Positions 1 to 6,721 of a stretch of 11,315 bases of DNA are shown piece after piece. The stretch comes from Flaviramulus sp. (lineage in GTDB: Bacteria > Bacteroidota > Bacteroidia > Flavobacteriales > Flavobacteriaceae): contig JALRJA010000303.1 of the NCBI GenBank assembly GCA_023255235.1, forward strand, positions 1-11,315, written 5' to 3'. Positions within the stretch are counted from its first letter, which is position 1. The number at the start of each line of letters is the position of its first letter. Made by a program: the position numbers and the translations under genes. The notes under the pieces were generated by a model, which saw only the letters and a program-made list of their open reading frames with translations, was not told the origin of the DNA and did no database searches.

Positions 1-138
1 AAAAGCTATAAAGAGTAAGATACCAAATATTACTAAAAAACTACCTACAATTAGCTTTTGTTGATTGGTAAGGCTAAAGCTAAATAATTTAATTGGTTTC
101 TTTGTTTGTTTATTGGTTTCAGATTTATTTTTCGCCAT
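1..138 (-). CDS. ftsK: DNA translocase FtsK, N-terminal fragment (cut by window edge)
   Basis: Forty-six codons are visible from an ATG at 138 to the window edge; the rest of the gene lies outside. The start is a lysine- and asparagine-rich cytoplasmic stretch (about residues 1-27), then a hydrophobic segment from about residue 29 that begins the first membrane span. This short basic leader followed by membrane spans is the usual N-terminus of flavobacterial FtsK, the septum-anchored ATPase that pumps chromosome ends apart and activates XerCD recombination at division. The ATPase motor is not visible, so the name rests on the leader's resemblance and on position: tpx, dgkA, ftsK is a recurrent flavobacterial order. 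An ATG at 143 is out of frame and stops at once. It lies 63 bases after dgkA. Confidence 0.7.
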   Translation of the reverse strand, partial: MAKNKSETNKQTKKPIKLFSFSLTNQQKLIVGSFLVIFGILLFIAF

Positions 139-157
139 TCATGTAATTTAGTTTAAA

Positions 158-165
158 CAAAAATA
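158..165 (-). promoter_or_regulatory. Possible -7 promoter box ahead of ftsK
   Basis: On the minus strand these bases read TATTTTTG, matching the Bacteroidota -7 consensus TAnnTTTG. The box ends 19 bases before the ftsK ATG, a plausible leader length. I find no TTG about 20 bases upstream, so the -33 element is missing, and such a box is not rare in DNA this rich in A+T. It would give ftsK some expression independent of tpx-dgkA. Confidence 0.25.
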
Positions 166-203
166 CAAATTACAAACGTTTATTGTAACTAGTATTGTAT
201 TTT
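160..203 (-). terminator. Nested A/U-rich hairpin between dgkA and ftsK
   Basis: The outer arms 160-168 (AAAATACAA) and 195-203 (TTGTATTTT) are perfectly complementary over 9 bp. Inside them the arms 170-175 (TTACAA) and 183-188 (TTGTAA) pair over 6 bp around a 7-base loop. The dgkA stop codon lies within the outer arm. Read in the direction of transcription the stem is followed by a U-rich run, as in an intrinsic terminator, but the stem is nearly all A-U and so probably weak. It may reduce read-through into ftsK or protect the upstream mRNA end. Confidence 0.35.
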
Positions 204-570
204 AAAAAATTTTAGGAATGTAGATTATTAAACCAATGGCACTAGCAAAAATAGAGGCAATTAAAACAGCACCAGCTGCAATATCTTTTGTTAATCCTAT
301 TTTGTTATGATACTCAGGATGAATAAAATTAGCTATTTCTTCAATAGCTGTATTAATGCCTTCTATGCTCATTACTAGTCCTATGGCTAAAAGTTGAATA
401 ATCCATTCGGTTGTTGAGATGTTAAAAAAAAATCCCATGGCAGTAAGCAGTAAAGCAATAAAAAACTGAATTTTTATGCTAGCTTCTGTTTTAAACAATA
501 AAATAGCTCCTTTAAGAGCATACCCAATACTTTTTAATCGATTGATTGCAAAAGGTTCTTTTTTATTCAT
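202..570 (-). CDS. dgkA: Diacylglycerol kinase family protein (probable undecaprenol kinase)
   Basis: This is a 122-residue integral membrane kinase of the prokaryotic DgkA family, which phosphorylates a membrane lipid alcohol (diacylglycerol in E. coli; undecaprenol in many other bacteria). The family signature is visible as E70-G-I-N73-T-A-I-E77, with E29 in the amphipathic N-terminal helix and E77 at the places of the two metal-binding glutamates. K95-D96-I-A-A-G precedes the last membrane span. Three spans fall at roughly residues 36-50, 56-73 and 98-118, and the length fits the family. The aspartate that normally closes the signature is N81 here. I chose the ATG at 570; an in-frame GTG at 576 would add two residues. 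The gene starts 10 bases after the tpx stop, so it is probably co-transcribed with tpx. The substrate is inferred from the family. Confidence 0.88.
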   Translation of the reverse strand: MNKKEPFAINRLKSIGYALKGAILLFKTEASIKIQFFIALLLTAMGFFFNISTTEWIIQLLAIGLVMSIEGINTAIEEIANFIHPEYHNKIGLTKDIAAGAVLIASIFASAIGLIIYIPKIF

Positions 571-580
571 CAACACTAAA

Positions 581-1081
581 TTATGATAAAACGTTTATAG
601 CCGCTTGGTAGTTTGGTTCTTCACCAACTTCTAATACTTGTTCGGTATGCAATATGGTTCCGTTTGTATCAACCACTATAATACATCTAGAATGCAACCC
701 ATCAAAAATGCCGCCTGTAATTAATAATCCAAAATCGTTGCCAAAAGCACCCGTTTTAAAATCAGATAGCATAATTACGTTTTTTAGTCCTTCTGCAGCA
801 CAAAATTGATCTTGAGCAAAAGGCAAATCTCTTGAAATACACAAAACGTTTGTGTTTTTTAACGAATTGGCTTCTGTATTAAACTTTCTAACAGACACAG
901 CACACACACCAGTGTTAACACTTGGAAAAATATTTAAAATTAAACGAGTGTTTTTAAAATCAGTTAAAGTTTTTGTCGATAAATCTGTTGCAACTAATTT
1001 GAAATCAGGTATTTGTGAGCCAATTTCAGGTAAATTTCCAGAAGTTTCAGCTGGATTTCCTCCTAAGGTTATTTTTGCCAT
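581..1081 (-). CDS. tpx: Thiol peroxidase (Tpx, atypical 2-Cys peroxiredoxin)
   Basis: This 166-residue protein is full length for Tpx, which reduces hydrogen peroxide and alkyl hydroperoxides using thioredoxin. The peroxidatic cysteine is C60 in the stretch PSVNTGVC (53-60). The resolving cysteine is C94 in DLPFAQDQFC (85-94), at the spacing of E. coli Tpx C61/C95. The active-site arginine is probably R132. Two further cysteines, C81 and C133, lie outside these motifs. E. coli Tpx has aspartate where this protein has N56, a mild oddity next to the active site. There is no signal peptide, so the enzyme should be cytoplasmic. The gene is first in a tpx-dgkA(-ftsK) unit and diverges from katG across a 240-base region, which suggests shared peroxide control. 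Confidence 0.95.
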   Translation of the reverse strand: MAKITLGGNPAETSGNLPEIGSQIPDFKLVATDLSTKTLTDFKNTRLILNIFPSVNTGVCAVSVRKFNTEANSLKNTNVLCISRDLPFAQDQFCAAEGLKNVIMLSDFKTGAFGNDFGLLITGGIFDGLHSRCIIVVDTNGTILHTEQVLEVGEEPNYQAAINVLS

Positions 1082-1321
1082 TATATAGTTTTTAAAATTT
1101 TGTATAAAAATAATAATAAATGCTACTCTAATAAACTTTAATGCTTTAATTTTTTTTTTAAATATTTATCACAATGAATAATTGCCTAAATTGATTATTT
1201 TTATTATTACTATAAATTAAATCAATGACTATATAACATATTAAAATATTATATCACAAATTTTTAAAGCAGAATGTTGTAATTTTATGCTTAATTATTA
1301 AACCTAAAAAATTCATTAAAA
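1082..1321. promoter_or_regulatory. Divergent tpx / katG control region
   Basis: These 240 bases between two divergent peroxide-defence genes hold no convincing ORF. They contain a T10 run (1150-1159) and two copies of TATCACAA (1167-1174 and 1252-1259). The stretch at 1201-1215 (TTATTATTACTATAA) matches 12 of 14 defined positions of the Bacillus PerR box TTATAATnATTATAA. In DNA this A+T rich such a match is weak evidence. I could not find a confident TTG/TAnnTTTG promoter pair for either gene. No Shine-Dalgarno sequence precedes katG; its leader is A-rich, as is usual in this phylum. Confidence 0.45.
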
Positions 1322-3526
1322 ATGGACAAGAATACTATTCATGAATCAGACGCAAGCAAGTGCCCTTTTTTAAGTGGTACACAAAAAAATAGTGCAGGTG
1401 GTGGTACCAATAATCGTGATTGGTGGCCAAATGAGCTAAAATTAAACATTCTCCGTCAACATGCACCAAAATCAAACCCTATGGGTAGTGATTTTAATTA
1501 TGCAGAGGCTTTTAACAGCATCAATTATGCCGAATTAAAGCAAGATATAATCAATTTAATGACAGAATCTCAAGATTGGTGGCCTGCCGATTATGGTCAT
1601 TATGGACCATTTATGGTTAGAATGGCTTGGCATAGTGCAGGAACATATAGAGTAGGCGACGGAAGAGGTGGTGCTAATTCTGGAACACAGCGTTTTGCTC
1701 CATTAAACAGCTGGCCAGATAATGGCAACTTAGATAAAGCTCGTTTATTATTATGGCCTATTAAGAAAAAATATGGCAACAAAATTTCTTGGGCAGATTT
1801 AATGATTTTAGCTGGAAATTGTGCTATTGAATCTATGGGTCTTAAAACCTTTGGATTTGCAGGAGGTCGTGAAGATGTATGGGAACCAGAACAAGATATT
1901 TATTGGGGATCTGAAACTGGCTGGTTAGATAATGATGAGCGTTATGATACTAGCGATGGTGATTTAGAAGGTCATTTGGGTGCTGTTCACATGGGGCTTA
2001 TTTATGTTAATCCAGAAGGTCCAAACGGAAATCCAGACCCATTAAAATCAGCTCATGATATAAGAATAACCTTTGGTAGAATGGCTATGAACGATGAAGA
2101 AACAGTTGCTCTGGTAGCTGGTGGTCATACCTTTGGAAAGGCACATGGTGCTGCAGACCCAAATAAATATGTTGGTGCAGAACCACATGGAGCTTCTATT
2201 GAAGAAATGAGTACAGGTTGGAAAAATACTTTTGGTACAGGTGTTTTAGATGATGCTATTACTAGTGGTTTAGAAGGAGCATGGACACCAAACCCAATTG
2301 CTTGGGATCATGATTATTTTGATGTATTATTAAATTATGATTGGGAATTAACTAAAAGTCCTGCTGGTGCTCATCAATGGACACCAACCGCAAAATCAAA
2401 CGCACGCATGGCTCCAAAAGCTGGAAATCCAAACGAAAAGCAAGCCCTAATGATGTCTACAGCAGATATAGCTTTAAAAATGGACCCTGCATATTTAGAG
2501 ATTTCAAAAAAATTCCATAAAGATCACAAAGCTTTTGAAGATGCTTTTGTGAGAGCTTGGTATAAATTAACGCATCGTGATATGGGACCAATACAACGGT
2601 ATTTAGGACCTGAAGTGCCAAAAGAAGAATTGTTATGGCAAGACCCAATTCCTAAAGTAAACTACTCGTTAAGCAACACAGACATTGCACAATTAAAGAA
2701 AATGATTCTTTCTTCTGGTCTTTCAATAGGGCAATTAGTTACTACAGCTTGGGCATCGGCTTCAACATACAGAGGTTCTGATATGCGTGGAGGTGCTAAC
2801 GGCGGTCGTTTACGATTAGAACCTCAAAGAAGTTGGGAAGTTAATAACCCTACTGAATTAAATAAAGTGTTAAATGTACTAGAAGGTATTCAAACCAATT
2901 TTAACGGCACTATTTCTATGGCAGATTTAATTGTATTAGCTGGTTCAACGGGTGTTGAAGAAGCTGCAAAAAAAGCAGGATACAATAAAGAAGTGCCATT
3001 TACACAAGGTAGAGGTGATGCTTCACAAGAACAAACCGATTTAGAATCGTTTGGCTATTTAGAACCTTTAGCTGATGGATTTAGAAACTATACAAAATCT
3101 GATTTTCAAGTAGCTGCCGAAGACTTACTGGTTGATAGAGCTAACTTATTAACACTTTCAATACCCGAAATGACAGCTTTAGTTGGTGGGTTGCGTGTTT
3201 TAGGTGCAAACTATAACGCCTCTAATCATGGTGTATTTACCAATAGAGTAGGAACTCTTTCAAACGACTTCTTTACTAATGTTCTTGATTTTTCTTATAC
3301 ATGGAGTGCTACTTCTAATGATGATAGATATTTTGAAGGACGTAATAGAAAAACGGGTGAAGTTGTATTTACAGGCACACGAGCTGATTTGATTTTTGGT
3401 TCTAATACAGAATTAAGAGCCGTTTGTGAGGTTTACGGTGCCAATGATGGTGAAGAAAGATTTGTTAATGACTTTATCGCTGCTTGGGTTAAAGTAATGA
3501 ATTTAGATCGCTTTGATGTAAAATAA
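1322..3526 (+). CDS. katG: Catalase-peroxidase KatG
   Basis: This 734-residue bifunctional haem enzyme breaks down hydrogen peroxide by catalase and peroxidase reactions in the cytoplasm. Both tandem class I peroxidase halves are present. In the catalytic N-terminal half the distal residues are R100, W103 and H104 ([10 protein letters not shown]), and the proximal haem ligand is H269 ([10 protein letters not shown]) with W328 and D382 as its partners. The residues for the covalent Met-Tyr-Trp adduct needed for catalase activity are all there: W103, Y228 (GLIYVNPEG) and M254. The mobile arginine is R419 (LTHRDMGP). The C-terminal half (from about residue 445) repeats the fold without the haem histidines, as usual. 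Nothing is truncated. The gene diverges from tpx, is followed by a hairpin, and precedes an ankyrin gene on the same strand. Peroxide induction is likely but not shown. Confidence 0.98.
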   Translation: MDKNTIHESDASKCPFLSGTQKNSAGGGTNNRDWWPNELKLNILRQHAPKSNPMGSDFNYAEAFNSINYAELKQDIINLMTESQDWWPADYGHYGPFMVRMAWHSAGTYRVGDGRGGANSGTQRFAPLNSWPDNGNLDKARLLLWPIKKKYGNKISWADLMILAGNCAIESMGLKTFGFAGGREDVWEPEQDIYWGSETGWLDNDERYDTSDGDLEGHLGAVHMGLIYVNPEGPNGNPDPLKSAHDIRITFGRMAMNDEETVALVAGGHTFGKAHGAADPNKYVGAEPHGASIEEMSTGWKNTFGTGVLDDAITSGLEGAWTPNPIAWDHDYFDVLLNYDWELTKSPAGAHQWTPTAKSNARMAPKAGNPNEKQALMMSTADIALKMDPAYLEISKKFHKDHKAFEDAFVRAWYKLTHRDMGPIQRYLGPEVPKEELLWQDPIPKVNYSLSNTDIAQLKKMILSSGLSIGQLVTTAWASASTYRGSDMRGGANGGRLRLEPQRSWEVNNPTELNKVLNVLEGIQTNFNGTISMADLIVLAGSTGVEEAAKKAGYNKEVPFTQGRGDASQEQTDLESFGYLEPLADGFRNYTKSDFQVAAEDLLVDRANLLTLSIPEMTALVGGLRVLGANYNASNHGVFTNRVGTLSNDFFTNVLDFSYTWSATSNDDRYFEGRNRKTGEVVFTGTRADLIFGSNTELRAVCEVYGANDGEERFVNDFIAAWVKVMNLDRFDVK

Positions 3527-3552
3527 GTATGTAGAAGTGTTGATTGTAATCA

Positions 3553-3602
3553 AATAAGCTACCTTGAAAATTATATATTTAGAGGTAGCTTATTATTTTT
3601 TA
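3553..3602 (+). terminator. Stem-loop terminator after katG
   Basis: The arms 3553-3564 (AATAAGCTACCT) and 3583-3594 (AGGTAGCTTATT) are perfectly complementary over 12 bp, separated by an 18-base A/T-rich loop. They are followed by a U-rich run to about 3602. The hairpin starts 26 bases after the katG stop and ends only some 12 bases before the next start codon. This is the clearest intrinsic-terminator-like structure in the window. The long loop may make it partial, letting some katG transcripts continue into the ankyrin gene. Confidence 0.7.
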
Positions 3603-3613
3603 TAAAATTAAAT

Positions 3614-4087
3614 ATGAATGAAATTGAATTGTTTTTTAATACCATACAAACAGGTGTTTTAAAAAATGTTGAGTTACAACTTAAAAGAAATCCTGAATTG
3701 GTTAATGCCAAAGATGCAAGGGGTTTTACACCCTTAATATTGGCAGCCTACTTTGATAAAATACCAATTGTTAAATTACTCTTAGAGTATAAAGCACCTG
3801 TTAACGCTACCGATAGTTTAGGAAATACAGCACTTATTGGTGTTAGCTTTAAAGGAAACACTGAATTAATGGCTTGTTTAATAGAAAACGGAGCCAATAT
3901 TAATGCTATAAATAACAACGGTACATCTTCTTTAATTTTTGCCGCAATGTATAACAAGCAAGATAGTGTCGCCTTTTTGCTACAGTTTAAGCCTGATATA
4001 ACAATTAAAGACAATACTGGTAAAACCGCTTTATATTATGCTAAAGAAAAAGGGTTTACGAATATTGTAAGGCTTTTAGAAAACTAA
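3614..4087 (+). CDS. Ankyrin repeat protein linked to katG
   Basis: This 157-residue protein consists almost wholly of ankyrin repeats with an exact period of 33 residues. The repeat-start motifs are GFTPL (37-41), GNTAL (70-74), GTSSL (103-107) and GKTAL (136-140), preceded by an N-terminal capping repeat (about 1-33) and ended by a short cap. No signal peptide, membrane span or enzyme domain is visible, so it should be a cytoplasmic protein-binding scaffold. Its place directly after katG on the same strand recalls the katB-ankB pair of Pseudomonas aeruginosa, where AnkB supports full catalase activity. A similar helper role for KatG is an inference; that AnkB is exported and this protein is not. 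The hairpin between the genes means co-expression may be only partial. It converges on the antiporter gene, with 23 bases between stop codons. Confidence 0.85.
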   Translation: MNEIELFFNTIQTGVLKNVELQLKRNPELVNAKDARGFTPLILAAYFDKIPIVKLLLEYKAPVNATDSLGNTALIGVSFKGNTELMACLIENGANINAINNNGTSSLIFAAMYNKQDSVAFLLQFKPDITIKDNTGKTALYYAKEKGFTNIVRLLEN

Positions 4088-4110
4088 ACAATATGAGTTT
4101 TAAAAGCATC

Positions 4111-5595
4111 TTATTTTTCTTTTAGCATTTTAATTTTTATCCTAAATGCTGCAAAAAGTAACGTGGTAAAAGGGCTTAGCCAATTAAATATAGCATAACC
4201 AGCGTAGTGTAATGTATCAACACCTAAAACACTACTTTGGTATGCACCGCAGGTATTCCATGGCACTAAAACAGAGGTAACCGTACCACTATCTTCTAAT
4301 GTTCTGCTTAAATTTTCTGGAGCTAGACCTTTATCTTCAAAAGCTTTTTTATACATTCTACCAGGAATAACAATTGCTAAATATTGATCACTGGCAATAG
4401 CATTTAAGCCAACGCAACTAATAACAGTACTTGCAAACAAACCAAATATTGAATCAAATAAATTTAACACCGATTTGCTAATTCTTGAAAGCGCTCCAAT
4501 AGCATCCATAACACCACCAAAAACCATGGCACAAACAATTAACCAAATAGTACCCAACATACCTGCCATTCCTCCAGACGAAAATAAATCGTTTAATTCG
4601 TTGCTTGTAGTAGCTATTGCGGTGTCTTCTGTCATAGCCATCATAACGCCTTTATAAGCGGTAAGAAACGTTAACTCGTTTGCACCAGCTATTTGTTTTA
4701 CAATTTCTGGCTGGAAAATAATAGCAAATACAGCACCTAATAATGTACCTATTAATAAGGCTATTAAAGGAGGGGTTTTTTTAACAATCATGTAAATAAC
4801 AGCAACCGGCACAATAAATACCCAGGGTGTAATATTAAATGATGACTTAATTGATGCCAACATAACCGATGTGTCTGTGTTCCCTGAAACATCAATTGAT
4901 AAACTTATAATGACAAAAATTATTAGGGTTACTACAATACTTGGTATTGTGGTGTATGTCATATATTTTATATGAGAAAACAACTCGCCACCAGCCATAG
5001 CTGGAGCGAGGTTGGTTGTATCACTAAGTGGTGACATTTTATCGCCAAAATAGGCACCAGAAATTACAGCACCTGCAGTCATTCCTGCATGAATACCTAG
5101 TGCATTTCCAATGCCTACTAATGCTATACCAACCGTGGCAGAAGTTGTCCAAGAACTTCCTGTAGCTATAGATATAATAGCACAAATAACAACACAAGCT
5201 GGCAAAAATATTTCTGGGCTTAAAACTTGTAATCCATAATAAATCATTGATGGAATAATACCACTAATTAGCCAAGTGCCAGCCAACGAACCAACAAATA
5301 ACAGTATTAAAAGAGCACCTGTTACAGATTTAATATTTTCTGCAACTTCTTCCATCATTTGATTAAACGATACTCTATTATAAATCCCAACAATAGTTGC
5401 CACTGCTGCTCCTAAAAGCAATATAAGCTGGTTACTGCCATTTAAGGCATTATCACCAAAAACATATTTAACATTAAAAAACAACATGATTACTAACGCT
5501 ATAACAGGAATTAAGGCTTCCCATATGCTGAGTTCTTTATTGTTAACTATATGTTCATCTTGTGGATTGCTGGGTGTAATATTTTGACTTTTCAT
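4111..5595 (-). CDS. nhaC: Na+/H+ antiporter, NhaC family
   Basis: This 494-residue multi-span inner-membrane protein exchanges cytoplasmic sodium for external protons, serving salt and pH balance. After a polar N-terminus (1-24) come about a dozen hydrophobic segments. Three stretches typical of NhaC proteins are visible: GSSWTTSATVG (146-156), GDKMSPLSDTTNLAP (184-198), and the C-terminal EDSGTVTSVLVPWNTCGAY (434-452). The charged and hydroxyl residues inside these otherwise membrane-embedded stretches are the likely ion path. Length is normal for the family. The start is the ATG at 5595. The gene is monocistronic and divergent from the YdjM-like gene, and an inverted repeat lies 52-83 bases upstream of its start. 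Some NhaC-family proteins use malate/lactate exchange (MleN type), so the exact ions are not certain. Confidence 0.9.
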   Translation of the reverse strand: MKSQNITPSNPQDEHIVNNKELSIWEALIPVIALVIMLFFNVKYVFGDNALNGSNQLILLLGAAVATIVGIYNRVSFNQMMEEVAENIKSVTGALLILLFVGSLAGTWLISGIIPSMIYYGLQVLSPEIFLPACVVICAIISIATGSSWTTSATVGIALVGIGNALGIHAGMTAGAVISGAYFGDKMSPLSDTTNLAPAMAGGELFSHIKYMTYTTIPSIVVTLIIFVIISLSIDVSGNTDTSVMLASIKSSFNITPWVFIVPVAVIYMIVKKTPPLIALLIGTLLGAVFAIIFQPEIVKQIAGANELTFLTAYKGVMMAMTEDTAIATTSNELNDLFSSGGMAGMLGTIWLIVCAMVFGGVMDAIGALSRISKSVLNLFDSIFGLFASTVISCVGLNAIASDQYLAIVIPGRMYKKAFEDKGLAPENLSRTLEDSGTVTSVLVPWNTCGAYQSSVLGVDTLHYAGYAIFNWLSPFTTLLFAAFRIKIKMLKEK

Positions 5596-5646
5596 TTAGA
5601 ATTGTTTTTTACTACTTGTAATGTTACGATAATAATTAATGCTATG

Positions 5647-5678
5647 CAAATACAAATAGTTGTGTACATTTGTATTTG
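5647..5678. repeat. Perfect 11-bp inverted repeat in the nhaC / ydjM-like intergenic region
   Basis: The arms are CAAATACAAAT (5647-5657) and ATTTGTATTTG (5668-5678), exact reverse complements with a 10-base spacer. Their centres are 21 bp apart, two turns of the helix, so both arms face the same side of the DNA, as expected for a dimeric regulator. Each arm is itself two CAAAT units separated by one base. The right arm overlaps the candidate -7 box of the rightward gene. This fits an operator governing one or both divergent genes. The regulator is unknown. Confidence 0.55.
5665..5672 (+). promoter_or_regulatory. Candidate -7 promoter box for the YdjM-like gene
   Basis: TACATTTG matches the Bacteroidota -7 consensus TAnnTTTG exactly. 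It ends 21 bases before the ATG at 5694, which would give a leader of roughly 14 bases. No clear TTG sits about 20 bases upstream, so the promoter may be weak or need an activator. The box is partly inside the right arm of the inverted repeat, so a protein bound there would block it. Confidence 0.4.
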
Positions 5679-5693
5679 ATTTTATATAAATTA

Positions 5694-6716
5694 ATGGATT
5701 CTTTAACTCAAATTGTTTTAGGTGCTGCTTGTGGCGAAGTAGCCATGGGTAAAAAAATTGGCAATAAAGCATTATTATTTGGTGCAATAGGTGGCACTAT
5801 TCCAGACTTAGATGTTTTTGTTGGAAACTTAATTTACAATAATGATATTGATGCCATGCTTTTTCACAGGGGTTTTATGCATTCAATAATGTTTTCAATT
5901 TTAGCTTCTTTAGTATTGGGGTGGCTAACTTTTAAACTTTATAACAATGGAAAAAGAATTCAAACCACAACACAAAACGATTGGCTCTGGCTATGGTTTT
6001 TGTCGTTATTTACACATCCTATTTTAGATTGTTTTACTCCTTATGGAACGCAATTATTTGCACCGTTTTCAAATTACCGAGTGGCATTTAACAATATAGC
6101 GGTTGCAGACCCACTTTATACTTTACCTTTTTTAATTTGTATCATTCTTTTAATGTTTTTTAAAAGAACATCAAAAACACGAAAATTGTGGTTAAAAATG
6201 GGTTTGGCTATTAGTTCTAGCTATATGCTTTTTACAATAGGCAATAAGGTTTATATTAATTCTATATTTAAAAAATCTTTAATAGAAAATAACATTTACG
6301 CATTGCGCTCTACAACACAACCAGCTATTTTAAACAATATTTTATGGTATGGTATTGCAGAAACCAAAACGTCTTATGTTGTATCAAATTACTCGTTATT
6401 TGATAGCGAAAACAGATTTTTAAATTTTATTGAATTGCCTAAACAACGTGATTTAGAACCAGATATATATAAAGATATTGAAGGTTTATCTTGGTTTAGT
6501 AACAATTATTATAGCATTTATAAAATAAATGAAAATGAATATCGGTATAATGATTTGAGATACCCACTTTTAGATTCTAACAACCCAAATTCTTCGGTGT
6601 TTAGTTTATTACTTCATAAAGAAAATGGACGCATAAACATGAAGCCATTTAAACCACAAGTAGATAAGTTTGAATCAACATTTTTAGATTTATGGAATCG
6701 TATTAAAGGAATCTAA
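5694..6716 (+). CDS. YdjM-like membrane-bound metal-dependent hydrolase
   Basis: This 340-residue protein belongs to the YdjM family of inner-membrane putative metal-dependent hydrolases. The opening MDSLTQIVLGAACGE is typical. Candidate metal-binding residues follow in order: PDLD (37-40), HRGFMH (58-63) and H108-P-I-L-D112 (FTHPILDCFTPYGTQ). Hydrophobic segments at about 62-80, 97-113, 141-156 and 168-184 place the catalytic part in the membrane, and a soluble tail of about 150 residues follows. I chose the ATG at 5694 because homologues begin with this motif; a TTG at 5670 is in frame but lies inside the promoter and repeat region. The substrate is unknown for the family. In E. coli ydjM is under LexA control, but no LexA-type box is evident here. 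It converges on the next gene with 5 bases between stops. Confidence 0.85.
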   Translation: MDSLTQIVLGAACGEVAMGKKIGNKALLFGAIGGTIPDLDVFVGNLIYNNDIDAMLFHRGFMHSIMFSILASLVLGWLTFKLYNNGKRIQTTTQNDWLWLWFLSLFTHPILDCFTPYGTQLFAPFSNYRVAFNNIAVADPLYTLPFLICIILLMFFKRTSKTRKLWLKMGLAISSSYMLFTIGNKVYINSIFKKSLIENNIYALRSTTQPAILNNILWYGIAETKTSYVVSNYSLFDSENRFLNFIELPKQRDLEPDIYKDIEGLSWFSNNYYSIYKINENEYRYNDLRYPLLDSNNPNSSVFSLLLHKENGRINMKPFKPQVDKFESTFLDLWNRIKGI

Positions 6717-6721
6717 TAAAT

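Noticed and set aside
852..1088. 78-codon plus-strand reading frame opposite tpx
   Set aside because: It lies wholly antisense to a clear tpx gene, its product resembles no known family, and it reflects codon bias of the other strand.
1150..1159. T10 run as a terminator or phase-variation tract
   Set aside because: No stem precedes it in either direction, and a single homopolymer in a noncoding A+T-rich region is not evidence of phase variation.
3748..4014. 88-codon minus-strand reading frame opposite the ankyrin gene
   Set aside because: The repeating plus-strand ankyrin frame explains the sequence fully; the antisense frame merely inherits its periodicity.
4088..4110. Shared terminator between the convergent ankyrin and nhaC genes
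   Set aside because: The 23 bases and their flanks form no stem longer than the short palindrome TTTTAAAA.
5596..5787. 63-codon minus-strand frame covering the nhaC/ydjM-like intergenic region
   Set aside because: It runs through the inverted repeat and the start of the YdjM-like gene, and has no recognisable domain.
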